Shown in pieces: positions 7,937 through 15,972 of a DNA stretch of 64,000 nt. This DNA comes from HT1-32 sp040219025. Its GTDB lineage: Bacteria; Pseudomonadota; Alphaproteobacteria; Rhodospirillales; HT1-32. A model generated the notes under the pieces. It was given only the letters and a program-made list of their open reading frames with translations. It was not told where the DNA came from and did not search any database. Location of the stretch: the NCBI GenBank assembly GCA_040219025.1, contig JAVJTE010000009.1, forward strand, positions 62,001 to 126,000, in the 5' to 3' direction. The number at the start of each line of letters is the position of its first letter. The stretch's first letter is position 1. Position numbers and translations under genes: made by a program.

Positions 7937-9397
7937 ATGCGTAATCAGGTCATTGTTATCGAGAAAAAGGCTGATCTCGACTGGGCCCGGGATTTCGGCA
8001 TGGTCCAGACCGCCGCCGACTTCATCGCCGCCGACGGCTCGGCCGGACCGATGCCGCAGCGGGTAATCAACCTGGCAGATGACTGCTCCTATATGAGCGT
8101 CGGCTATTATTGTTCCCTGCTGGCCGAAGCCCGCGGAGAGCGTGTCATTCCGTCGGTCGAGACCATTCTCGACCTGTCCCGCAAGTCACTTTACGAAATG
8201 GTGCTGCCGGAACTGGATGCGATCCTGAACAAGGATATCGCCCGCATCGCCAACCCGCCGAAAGCCAGCTTCACCCTGACGCTCTGTTTCGGCAGCGTCT
8301 CGGCAACCGGATTCCGAAACCTCGCCCGCCTGATCTATGACCGGTTCCGCTGCCCGTTGCTGCGGGTCTCGGTCCAGAAGGAAACAGTCTGGCGCATCAA
8401 ATCCCTGGAAATGATTGCCCCGAAGCAGCTGTCACCGGAAGAGTTCGATTTCTTCCAGAAGGCGCTTGAAAGCCAGTCCCGGGTCGGCTGGCAGACACCG
8501 AAGCGCAAACGGGCCCTGCGCTACAGCCTGGCCATTCTGGTCAACCACGAAGAACAGATGCCGCCCTCGAATGCGGGGGCGCTCAAGATGTTCGAGAAAA
8601 TCGGCGCGGCCAACAATATCGATGTCGATCTGATTACCCGGAAGGATTTCCTGAAACTCGCCGAATATGATGCGCTGTTCATCCGGGAGACCACATCGAT
8701 CAAGGATCACACCTTCCGTTTTGCCAAAAAGGCCGAAGCCGAAGGCATGCCGGTGATTGATGACCCGACCTCGATCCTGCGCTGCACGAACAAGGTCTAT
8801 CTGGCGGAACTGCTGTCGAAGAACAATATTCCAGCCCCGAAAACGATGATTGTCGACCGCGAGCATCTGAACAAGGTGATTGACGGTCTGGGCTTCCCGA
8901 TGGTCCTCAAGATCCCCGACGGGTCGTTCTCGCGCGGTGTCCACAAGGCCGACAACAAGGAAGAACTGCTGAGCTACTCCCGCAAGCTGTTCAAGAGCTC
9001 GGATGTGATTCTGGCGCAGGAATTCATGTATACGGAATTCGACTGGCGCATCGGCATCCTCAATCGCAAGCCGGTCTATGCCGCACAGTATTTCATGTCG
9101 CGCAGCCACTGGCAGATCTACAAACATGCGGAAGGCGGCAAGACATCGGCCGGCGACTCCCGCACGGTGCCGGTTGAAGAAGCCCCCGCCGATGTAGTGG
9201 ATGCCGCCCTGCGCGCCGCCAACCTGATCGGCGACGGCCTCTACGGGGTCGACATGAAGCAGAACGATCGCGGCGCGTTCGTCATCGAGGTCAACGACAA
9301 CCCGAATATCGACCGGGGTATCGAGGATGCGGTGCTCAAGGAAAGCCTTTACGAAATGCTGATGCTGGACTTCAAGCGCCGGATTGAGGATCGCTGA
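7937..9397 (+). CDS. RimK-family ATP-grasp ligase with N-terminal RLAN domain
   Basis: 486 residues. The N-terminal ~150 residues match the RLAN region that accompanies a subset of RimK homologues. Residues ~190-486 carry the RimK-like pre-ATP-grasp and ATP-grasp fold: PVIDDPTSILRCTNKVYLAELL, the lysine strand FPMVLKIPDGSFSRGV, and the metal-binding end AFVIEVNDNPNID. ATP-grasp ligases of this family join an amino acid to a carboxylate; classical RimK adds glutamates to the C-terminus of ribosomal protein S6. This version is longer and sits in an operon with a C39/GNAT protein and two glycosyltransferase-like genes, so its target may differ. Its 3' end overlaps the convergent membrane gene by 26 bases. 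Confidence 0.88.
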   Translation: MRNQVIVIEKKADLDWARDFGMVQTAADFIAADGSAGPMPQRVINLADDCSYMSVGYYCSLLAEARGERVIPSVETILDLSRKSLYEMVLPELDAILNKDIARIANPPKASFTLTLCFGSVSATGFRNLARLIYDRFRCPLLRVSVQKETVWRIKSLEMIAPKQLSPEEFDFFQKALESQSRVGWQTPKRKRALRYSLAILVNHEEQMPPSNAGALKMFEKIGAANNIDVDLITRKDFLKLAEYDALFIRETTSIKDHTFRFAKKAEAEGMPVIDDPTSILRCTNKVYLAELLSKNNIPAPKTMIVDREHLNKVIDGLGFPMVLKIPDGSFSRGVHKADNKEELLSYSRKLFKSSDVILAQEFMYTEFDWRIGILNRKPVYAAQYFMSRSHWQIYKHAEGGKTSAGDSRTVPVEEAPADVVDAALRAANLIGDGLYGVDMKQNDRGAFVIEVNDNPNIDRGIEDAVLKESLYEMLMLDFKRRIEDR

Positions 9398-10346
9398 CCG
9401 GGGGTGACGGCAACTCCTTGATATTGCGGTCGTTGCTCATCAGGAAGATCAGCCCGCCGGGCAGGCTGGAGATCACCACCGCAACGCCAAAGATCAGCGA
9501 CAGCGAGAAGGCATCCGCATCCGCCACACCGATGAAGGCGAAGGCGGCAACCATCGCCGCTTCCCTGACCCCCCAGCCCGCCACCGAAATCGGGATGGTG
9601 GTCAGCAGCAGCACCGGCGGAAACAGGGCAATGCAATCCGCCAGACCAATGCCGTGCAGTCCCATCGCCTGGGCGAAGAAATACACGGCGGCAGAGACGT
9701 TGATATGCCCGATGACGGAGACCGCCAGCAACGGCAATGCATAGCCGGGCGTCAGGAACAGCCGCCTTGTATCGGTCGCCAGCTGACCCAGCCCCCGCAC
9801 AACCCGCCACTTCCGCAGGGCAGACGGCAGCCGGTCGAGCAGCATCAGCAGGCAAAGCCCGGCAACGCCGCCAAGGGCAATGGCGAGGAACGGCAGGACC
9901 AGCGCCATATCGCCGGTCCGGTTCCAGATGAAGGGGGTCATCACCGCCACCAGAAAGGCCAGCGCCAGCACCGTTGCCACCCGGTCCAGCATCACGCCAT
10001 TGATCGACTGTGACAGGGTCAGGCCACGCCTGTAGCCCTTGTACATGCGCACCGCATCACCGCCGACCGATGATGGCAGGGTCTGGCTGAAGAAAATTCC
10101 CATATAGATATAGCGAAAGGCATCACCGTGGTTCAGCCAGCCGTCGATGCCGCGCAGCGCAATCTGCCAGCGAACCATGGTGACACCGACCTGCAGGATC
10201 AGCAGACCCAGCCCGACGGTGGCGATGCCCATATCCATCCCCTGCACGCGCTCCAGCACCGCATCCGCATCCACGCTGTCCAGCAGGAACCAGATCAGCA
10301 GGCCAGACAGGCCGAGTTTCAGTATCCAGAGGATCGTGTTTTTCAT
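9372..10346 (-). CDS. Lysylphosphatidylglycerol synthase transmembrane-region / UPF0104 family protein
   Basis: 324 residues with about eight membrane segments. Features of the family include the start LKLGLSGLLIWFLL, VRWQIAL near residue 65, a central GGDAVRMYKGYRRGLTLSQSI segment, and GWGVREAAMVAAFAFIGV late in the protein. Family members include the flippase half of MprF and many stand-alone proteins thought to move lipids across the membrane. It is convergent with the RimK operon and overlaps it, so they are not co-transcribed, but a lipid-handling role would fit the glycosyltransferase genes there. Confidence 0.8.
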   Translation of the reverse strand: MKNTILWILKLGLSGLLIWFLLDSVDADAVLERVQGMDMGIATVGLGLLILQVGVTMVRWQIALRGIDGWLNHGDAFRYIYMGIFFSQTLPSSVGGDAVRMYKGYRRGLTLSQSINGVMLDRVATVLALAFLVAVMTPFIWNRTGDMALVLPFLAIALGGVAGLCLLMLLDRLPSALRKWRVVRGLGQLATDTRRLFLTPGYALPLLAVSVIGHINVSAAVYFFAQAMGLHGIGLADCIALFPPVLLLTTIPISVAGWGVREAAMVAAFAFIGVADADAFSLSLIFGVAVVISSLPGGLIFLMSNDRNIKELPSPPVSDPQSGA

Positions 10347-10415
10347 CGTGCGTTCAACGCGCCACCGTCTGAGGAATTCCGGGCGCTTCTAGCATATCCC
10401 CGGCACAAGACAATC

Positions 10416-11513
10416 TCAGGCCGCGTATTCGCGCATCACCACACGCTGCCGTTTGCGGCCCCAGTCACCGGGTTCACCGTCGAACACACCGGCGCAGGCC
10501 GTGCCGCAGGTCCTGCAATGGCCGTCATGGGTCAGGTTCCAGGTCGACAGCTCGTACCAGTCCCGGCCGATCAGCGGTGTCCCGCAGCCGTGGCAGTAGG
10601 TGGTGCCGGAATTGTAGTCATGTACATTGCCGCAATAGGCATAGCGGATACCGTTCTTCAGCGCGATCCGCCGCGCCCGGAACAGGGTCTCCGGCGGGGT
10701 GCGCGGCTTGTCCAGCATCTTCCAGTCCGGATGGAAGGCCGAGAAATGGATCGGCACATCAACACCCAGCGCCTCGACCACCCATTGTGTCAGCTCCTCG
10801 ATCTCGGCGTCACTGTCATTCTCCTCCGGGATCAGTAGCGTCGTGATCTCGAACCAGACACTGGTTTCATGCTTCAGATAGATCAGCGATTCCTTCACCG
10901 GCTCCAGCTGACTGGAACAGATATCCCGGTAAAATCGTTCGGTGAAGGCTTTCAGGTCAACATTTGCCGCATCCAGATGGGAGTAGAATTCGGCCCGCGC
11001 CGCATCGCCGATATAGCCTGCGGTCACCGCCACCGATTTCACCCCCTGCTCGCGACAGGCCTGCGCCACATCGATGGCATATTCCATGAAGATCGTCGGA
11101 TCGTTGTAGGTATAGGCAACCGACCGGCAGCCCTTGGATACCGCCGCCATGGCAATCGCCTCCGGCGATGCCTGATCCTGCAGCTTGTCCAGTTCCCGCG
11201 ATTTCGAGATATCGTAATTCTGGCAGAACTTGCAGGTCAGGTTGCAGCCCGCCGTCCCGAAAGACAGCACCGGCGTGCCCGGCAGGAAATGGTTCAGCGG
11301 CTTTTTCTCGATCGGGTCAACACAGAACCCGGAGGAGCGCCCCTGCGTCGTCAGCACAATGCGCCCGCCATCATTCGCCCGCACAAAACACAGCCCCCGC
11401 TGCCCGTCCCGCAATTTGCAGAACCGCGGACAGACATCACACTGCACCCGCCCGTCATCAAGGGCATGCCAGTGACGGCCCAAAGCCGCATCAGGGAAGG
11501 TTTCTCTCTGCAT
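10416..11513 (-). CDS. amrS: AmmeMemoRadiSam system radical SAM enzyme
   Basis: About 365 residues from the ATG at 11513; a TTG at 11546 would add 11. The radical SAM cluster motif CNLTCKFC (Cys-x3-Cys-x2-Cys) is clear, preceded by an N-terminal Cys pair in CDVCPRFCKL. A C-terminal cysteine-rich segment (YCHGCG, then HCRTCGTAC) suggests an additional metal site. The family is found in genomes that also encode AMMECR1 (A) and MEMO (B) homologues, and its function is unknown. The A and B partners occur here as one fused gene about 49 kb away (60247-61686). Confidence 0.92.
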   Translation of the reverse strand: MQRETFPDAALGRHWHALDDGRVQCDVCPRFCKLRDGQRGLCFVRANDGGRIVLTTQGRSSGFCVDPIEKKPLNHFLPGTPVLSFGTAGCNLTCKFCQNYDISKSRELDKLQDQASPEAIAMAAVSKGCRSVAYTYNDPTIFMEYAIDVAQACREQGVKSVAVTAGYIGDAARAEFYSHLDAANVDLKAFTERFYRDICSSQLEPVKESLIYLKHETSVWFEITTLLIPEENDSDAEIEELTQWVVEALGVDVPIHFSAFHPDWKMLDKPRTPPETLFRARRIALKNGIRYAYCGNVHDYNSGTTYCHGCGTPLIGRDWYELSTWNLTHDGHCRTCGTACAGVFDGEPGDWGRKRQRVVMREYAA

Positions 11514-11581
11514 CCCCGCAGTTTGCGACAAAGTGCCGGCGATCAACAGGAAAACCGCTAAGTCGCACAGTATTCCTTGCT

Positions 11582-11660
11582 TTCCTCATCCTGAACTCGT
11601 TTCAGGACCTCCCTCTGAATGCTCCTGCAATCGATCCTGAAACGAGTTCAGGATGAGGAA
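11582..11660. repeat. Perfect inverted repeat, 26-bp arms
   Basis: The arms at 11582-11607 and 11635-11660 are exact reverse complements (core CCTGAACTCGTTTCAGGA), separated by a 27-base spacer. It lies in the gap between amrS and the FAD oxidoreductase, both minus strand. The same core is familiar as a dispersed intergenic palindrome in alphaproteobacterial genomes, so I treat it as a REP-like element rather than an ordinary terminator; no T-run follows the second arm. Confidence 0.75.
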
Positions 11661-11698
11661 TTTGGGGAATGCCGTAGTCGAAACGGTCCTGCTGCAAC

Positions 11699-12985
11699 TC
11701 AGATGTTCAGGCTGTCCATCAGCTTGTAGTAGAGCAGTGACGGGGCGAGGAACCAGGGTTTGCCGGTGTAGAGGGGGCGGGTCCGGAAGGGGAGGTTGTC
11801 GAAGGCCGTCCTGCCCTCCTTCAGGCCCAGCACCTGCTGGCCGGTCCGCATGCCGAGATAGCCGGATATGCCGACGCCGGAGCCGCAATAGCCCATGGCG
11901 TAATGCAGGCCGTCATCTTCACCAATATGCATCAGGCTATCGAATGTGTAGGCCACGAACCCCATCCAGGAATGGCTGATCTTCACCTCCGCCAGTTCCG
12001 GGAAGATCGCGGCGAGAGATTTGTGCAGCCGGGGGGCGCTGAGACGCGGGTTGGTCTCGGCGATGGAGACACGACCCCCGAAGATGATGCGGCGGCGGTC
12101 CGGGCTCGGGCGGTAGTAATAGATCACCTTGCGGGTATCGCTGATGACCCGGTCGGTCGGCATCAGCCGGTCCATGACAGCCTTTTCCAGCGGTTCAGTG
12201 GCGATGATATAGCTGCCGATCGGGATGACACGGCGACGATGCCAGGGGGTCAGGGCGCCGGTATAGCCGTTTGTCGCGATAACCACCCGGTTCGCCTGAA
12301 TGAGGCCTTTCGCGGTTTTTACGGTAAAGCCCGCCGCGTCGCGCCGGATGTCCAGCGCCGGACAGTGCGAGATAATCTTCACCTCTGCGGCCAGCGCCGT
12401 AGTCAGGACACCCCGGTGATAGGCCGCCGGGTCAAGCGAGGCATTGTTCGGCGAGACCGCACCGCCGCAATAGATATCGGTCCCGAGTTCCGCATGCTGT
12501 TCGGACTTCGGAATGATGTAGGATCCGTCCTCAAGACCCGGTACCGGATTTTCGACCCGTTGTGCCAGCTTGCGAAACTGTGCCGGATTATGTGCGGCAT
12601 GAAACCGCCCGACCCGGCCGAAATCGCAGGAGATCCCTTCCCTGCTGATGAAGTCCTCCGTGTAGTTTATCGAATTCTCACCTTCACGATGAATGGCGAT
12701 GGCCGTCTCCCGGCCATATCTCTGGCTCAGACTCTCAAAACCGGGCTTCACACTGCGGCTGATCTGCCCGCCATTGCGCGAACTCGCACCCCAGCCGGCA
12801 TGCTCCGCATCCACGACCACCGTATTGCGGCCACCACGCGCTGTCTGAATGGCGGCGTGCAACCCGGTATAGCCCGCGCCAACCACCAGAACCTCCGCCC
12901 GCTCCGGCAGAGGTTGCTCGGTCCGGACTGGCGGGGGCGTGCGCTGCCACCACCAGGGTTGTTCCCTGTAATCGCCTGTGAACAT
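11699..12985 (-). CDS. FAD-dependent oxidoreductase, gamma-glutamylputrescine/amino acid oxidase (DAO) family
   Basis: 428 residues. An FAD-binding dinucleotide motif VLVVGAGYTGLHAAI lies near residue 30, after a short N-terminal DYREQPWWW segment common in the PuuB/OrdL group. GWGASSRNGGQIS follows near residue 65, and a C-terminal GYCGSGVGISGYLGMRTG binds the flavin. Such enzymes oxidise secondary amines or aminoaldehyde precursors. Without a puuA or other putrescine gene nearby the substrate cannot be assigned. It diverges from the SDR at 13064. Confidence 0.85.
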   Translation of the reverse strand: MFTGDYREQPWWWQRTPPPVRTEQPLPERAEVLVVGAGYTGLHAAIQTARGGRNTVVVDAEHAGWGASSRNGGQISRSVKPGFESLSQRYGRETAIAIHREGENSINYTEDFISREGISCDFGRVGRFHAAHNPAQFRKLAQRVENPVPGLEDGSYIIPKSEQHAELGTDIYCGGAVSPNNASLDPAAYHRGVLTTALAAEVKIISHCPALDIRRDAAGFTVKTAKGLIQANRVVIATNGYTGALTPWHRRRVIPIGSYIIATEPLEKAVMDRLMPTDRVISDTRKVIYYYRPSPDRRRIIFGGRVSIAETNPRLSAPRLHKSLAAIFPELAEVKISHSWMGFVAYTFDSLMHIGEDDGLHYAMGYCGSGVGISGYLGMRTGQQVLGLKEGRTAFDNLPFRTRPLYTGKPWFLAPSLLYYKLMDSLNI

Positions 12986-13063
12986 GGTTGTTTCTCTTTC
13001 TGATCACCACAATCTCTGACCTAATGACCCCAAATCAACCACTTATTCCGGAAGGAACTCAGA

Positions 13064-13840
13064 ATGGAAATTTCACTCAAAGGACGCAACGCGCTGATTA
13101 CCGGCGCCAGTCAGGGACTTGGCCGGGCGATGGCCGAACGATTCGCCTCCAGCGGCGCACGGGTCGCACTGGTTGCCAGATCGAAAGAAAATCTCGACGA
13201 GGTCGTTGCCGCTATCGGCGATGCCGCCATGGCATTTCCCTGCGACATTACGGATACAGACCAACTGGCACAGCTGTACAAGGATGTTGAGCACAAATTC
13301 GGCAATGTCGATATCCTGATCAACAATGCCGGGTCGTCTGCCCGAGGGTCCTTCCTCGAAGTCACCGACGCCATCTGGCAGGCTGATCTTGACCTCAAGC
13401 TGTTCGCCGCAATCCGTTTCGGACGTCATTACATGCCCGCCATGATGGAGCGCAAATGGGGCCGGGTAATCAACGTGGTCTCCACCGCCGCCAAGGCCCA
13501 GCCCGGGGGCAGCGTACCGACCTCCGTCACCCGTGCCGCCGGCATGGCACTGGCCAAGGTCATGTCAAAGGAAGGCGCGCCGCATAACGTGCTCGTCAAT
13601 GCCCTGCTGGTCGGCAAGATCGACAGCGAACAGTGGGCGAAACGCTGGCGGGCCCAGAATGACGGCACCAGCTATCAGTCGTTTCTTGATGCGATGGCGA
13701 AGGAATCCGGCGTCCCGCTCGGGCGAATCGGCGAATCGGACGAATTTGCCCGCATGGCCTGCTTCCTCGTCTCCGATGCCGGCAGCTACATCACCGGCTG
13801 CGCCATCAATGTCGACGGCGGCATGTCGCCGGTCGTCTGA
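13064..13840 (+). CDS. SDR-fold protein lacking the catalytic Tyr and Lys
   Basis: 258 residues. The Rossmann glycine motif TGASQGLG is at 13-20 and NNAG at 87-90. The Ser of the catalytic set is present (Ser140), but the expected Tyr at +13 is Thr153 and the expected Lys at +4 from that is Arg157 (sequence PTSVTRAAG). The Asn position in the fourth helix also appears replaced, by Lys112. A related group of SDR-like proteins with TSVTRAAG is annotated only as oxidoreductase. It likely binds NAD(P) but cannot use the standard SDR mechanism. GGAAGGA precedes the ATG. Substrate unknown. Confidence 0.85.
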   Translation: MEISLKGRNALITGASQGLGRAMAERFASSGARVALVARSKENLDEVVAAIGDAAMAFPCDITDTDQLAQLYKDVEHKFGNVDILINNAGSSARGSFLEVTDAIWQADLDLKLFAAIRFGRHYMPAMMERKWGRVINVVSTAAKAQPGGSVPTSVTRAAGMALAKVMSKEGAPHNVLVNALLVGKIDSEQWAKRWRAQNDGTSYQSFLDAMAKESGVPLGRIGESDEFARMACFLVSDAGSYITGCAINVDGGMSPVV

Positions 13841-13858
13841 TGGTCTGACAAACCTGCC

Positions 13859-13893
13859 CTTCTCCCGGCCTGCCGAACGCAGGCCGGGAGAAG
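13859..13893. terminator. Bidirectional hairpin between convergent genes
   Basis: Fifteen-base perfect arms (13859-13873 and 13879-13893; CTTCTCCCGGCCTGC and its complement) with a 5-base loop. It sits between the SDR stop and the glycine-zipper stop. No long T-run, so efficiency is uncertain. Confidence 0.7.
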
Positions 13894-13913
13894 ATGCTTG
13901 TCAGAGAAAGAAA

Positions 13914-14486
13914 TCAGCTTTCGCGAACCCAGCGCCCCCTGTCGTCGAGGCAGGCGATCCCGGATATCGTTTCCGGTGATCCTCCGATAACGGCTGTCGC
14001 CGTATAGCTCCTGCATGTCCTGCTCTGGCGCTGGAAGGTGTCGAGCGGCCGGATGACCGTCTCGTGGCCACGCTTGTTCACGAATCCGGCGCTGCGGCCA
14101 TCCGGCACGCTTGCCAGCAGCCGACCGACACAGGACTGGTCCTGCTGTTCCATCGTCTGGCCTATGCTGCCACCCAACAGAACACCGATCACAACACCGC
14201 CGACTGTCGCCGCTACCTTGCCGTCTCCTTTACCGATGGTGGAACCCAGCACACCTCCTGCGACACCACCGAGGACAGCGCCAATCTCGGTCTGCGCGCA
14301 ATGGCCGGCATCATAGTCAACCGGTGCCGGATAATGCTTCGGCTGCTTATGCTTGTGACGGTGTCCGTCATGCTTCGCACGCCAACCATGTGCCGGGGCA
14401 TGAGCAGGCGGGTCAGCCATGACCGGCGTCGTCAGGGCAATAAGGCTTACCGCCGTCACTGCGGTTCTGAATAATTTCGTAAACAT
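13914..14486 (-). CDS. Exported glycine-zipper (17-kDa-antigen-like) protein
   Basis: 190 residues. A signal peptide of about 24 residues (ends TTPVMADPP) is followed by a His/Lys-rich segment (KHDGHRHKHKQPKH) that could bind metal or negatively charged envelope components. Residues ~67-108 form a glycine-zipper hairpin (GAVLGGVAGGVLG, then VGGVVIGVLLGGSIG) as in Rickettsia 17-kDa antigen and SlyB-like proteins. The C-terminal ~75 residues include CRSYTATAVIGG and a final CLDDRGRW, typical of the family. There is no lipobox. Probable outer-membrane or periplasmic protein of unknown role. Confidence 0.8.
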   Translation of the reverse strand: MFTKLFRTAVTAVSLIALTTPVMADPPAHAPAHGWRAKHDGHRHKHKQPKHYPAPVDYDAGHCAQTEIGAVLGGVAGGVLGSTIGKGDGKVAATVGGVVIGVLLGGSIGQTMEQQDQSCVGRLLASVPDGRSAGFVNKRGHETVIRPLDTFQRQSRTCRSYTATAVIGGSPETISGIACLDDRGRWVRES

Positions 14487-14527
14487 GACAGGTCTCCGTT
14501 TTCATGTTGGTACGCATATACGTTATT

Positions 14528-14538
14528 GAACAATGTTC
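14528..14538. promoter_or_regulatory. Short palindrome upstream of the glycine-zipper gene
   Basis: GAACAATGTTC is a perfect 11-base palindrome, 42 bases upstream of the start at 14486, with a second GAACA half-site at 14559. It could be an operator. The spacing does not fit the alphaproteobacterial LexA box. Confidence 0.3.
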
Positions 14539-14657
14539 AGTTCCGCAATATATTTTTTGAACATCGTTTATTTTATGACAAAGCTCTACAAACATCGTCA
14601 GCCATTTCAGACATACCGCGCATAAACCGGCCTTTCCTGCCCCTGAAAAAGATTCAT

Positions 14658-14686
14658 TTGACGGGGGGTAGTCTGCCGCATATTGC
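14658..14686 (+). promoter_or_regulatory. Probable serC promoter
   Basis: TTGACG (14658-14663), a 17-base spacer, then TATTGC (14681-14686). Predicted transcription start near 14693, giving a leader of about 55 bases before the serC ATG. Confidence 0.55.
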
Positions 14687-14692
14687 TCTCAG

Positions 14693-14748
14693 CGGGCCAC
14701 GCCTCCCCACCGGGGCGAGACTCATCTGTAATGGTGAGAGGAAAACTT
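14693..14748 (+). ncRNA. serC leader RNA, candidate serC-motif element
   Basis: The short serC leader can form a hairpin at 14700-14717 (CGCCTC, loop CCCACC, GGGGCG) followed by CTCA...TGAG complementarity at 14721-14738 running into the GAGAGG ribosome binding site. A conserved RNA element immediately upstream of serC-serA is known in Alphaproteobacteria; position and size fit. I could not align it to the published consensus, so the identification is tentative. Confidence 0.45.
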
Positions 14749-15960
14749 ATGACCACAGATCCTGCTGTGCAGCCATCGCTGCATCAGGATGCACTCGTGC
14801 ATCCGACAACGACTCCGAACAACCCGAATTTCTCTTCAGGTCCCTGCGCAAAGCGCCCGGGCTGGACCCTTGCTGCGCTCGGCGATGCCGTGCTTGGCCG
14901 GTCCCACCGTGCCAAACCCGGCAAGGCGAAGCTGAAACAGGTTATCGACCTTTCTCACAAACTGCTCGGCCTGCCCGACGATTACCGTATCGGTATCGTT
15001 CCGGCATCTGACACCGGCGCTGTTGAACTGGCGCTCTGGTCCCTGCTCGGCGCCCGCGGCGTCGACATGGTTGCCTGGGAAAGCTTCGGCTCCGCCTGGG
15101 TGAGCGATGTCGTCAAACAGCTGAAGCTGAAAGACGTCCGCACCATCGAAGCCGGCTATGGCGAACTGCCCGACCTGACACAGGTTGATACCAACCGCGA
15201 TGTTGTCTTCACCTGGAACGGCACCACCTCCGGTGTACGCGTACCGAACGCCGACTGGATTGCCGATGACCGTGAAGGCCTGACCATCTGCGACGCGACC
15301 TCGGCCGCCTTCGCCATGGACCTGCCCTGGCAGAAGCTCGATGTCGTCACCTATTCCTGGCAGAAGGTGCTGGGTGGTGAAGCCGCCCACGGCATGCTGA
15401 TCCTCAGCCCCCGGGCTGTCGAGCGGCTGGAAAGCTTCACACCTGACCGTCCGATGCCGAAGATCTTCCGCCTGACCAAGGGCGGCAAGCTGATCGAAGG
15501 TGTGTTCAAGGGTGAGACCATCAACACCCCCTCGATGCTCTGTGTCGAGGACGCACTGGACTCACTGAAATGGGCTGAGGAAATCGGTGGTGCAGAAGCT
15601 CTGATCGCCCGTTCGGAAGCCAACCTGGTGGCTGTCTCGGCCTGGGTTGAAAAGACCGACTGGGTTGATTTCCTGGCCGTTGATCCGGCCACCCGCTCCT
15701 GCACCTCGATCTGTCTCAAGATCGTGGCCGACTGGTTTACCGGTCTGCCGTCCGAAGCACAGGCTGCGGCTGCCAAGCGCATTGCTGCCATGCTGGACGA
15801 CGAGGGGGTCGCCTATGACATCGGCGCCTACCGCGATGCCCCTCCCGGTCTTCGAATCTGGGGTGGTGCGACCGTTGAGTCGACAGACATGGAAGCCCTG
15901 CTTCCCTGGCTCGACTGGGCGGCAGCAACGGTAGCCGATGATGTAAACAAGACGGCCTGA
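14749..15960 (+). CDS. serC: Phosphoserine aminotransferase
   Basis: 403 residues from the ATG at 14749, which has GAGAGG seven bases upstream; an in-frame ATG at 14683 lies before the predicted transcription start. SerC converts 3-phosphohydroxypyruvate and glutamate to phosphoserine, using PLP. The alphaproteobacterial form is recognised by NPNFSSGPCAKRPGW at the N-terminus, WNGTTSGVR, DATSAAFAMDLPW and the PLP-lysine segment YSWQKVLGGEAAHG. serA follows after 12 bases, so the two steps of the pathway are co-expressed. Confidence 0.95.
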   Translation: MTTDPAVQPSLHQDALVHPTTTPNNPNFSSGPCAKRPGWTLAALGDAVLGRSHRAKPGKAKLKQVIDLSHKLLGLPDDYRIGIVPASDTGAVELALWSLLGARGVDMVAWESFGSAWVSDVVKQLKLKDVRTIEAGYGELPDLTQVDTNRDVVFTWNGTTSGVRVPNADWIADDREGLTICDATSAAFAMDLPWQKLDVVTYSWQKVLGGEAAHGMLILSPRAVERLESFTPDRPMPKIFRLTKGGKLIEGVFKGETINTPSMLCVEDALDSLKWAEEIGGAEALIARSEANLVAVSAWVEKTDWVDFLAVDPATRSCTSICLKIVADWFTGLPSEAQAAAAKRIAAMLDDEGVAYDIGAYRDAPPGLRIWGGATVESTDMEALLPWLDWAAATVADDVNKTA

Positions 15961-15972
15961 GGAATCAGAAAA

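Noticed and set aside
14528..14565. LexA (SOS) box upstream of the glycine-zipper gene
   Set aside because: The GAAC/GTTC half-sites do not have the 7-base direct-repeat spacing of the alphaproteobacterial LexA box.
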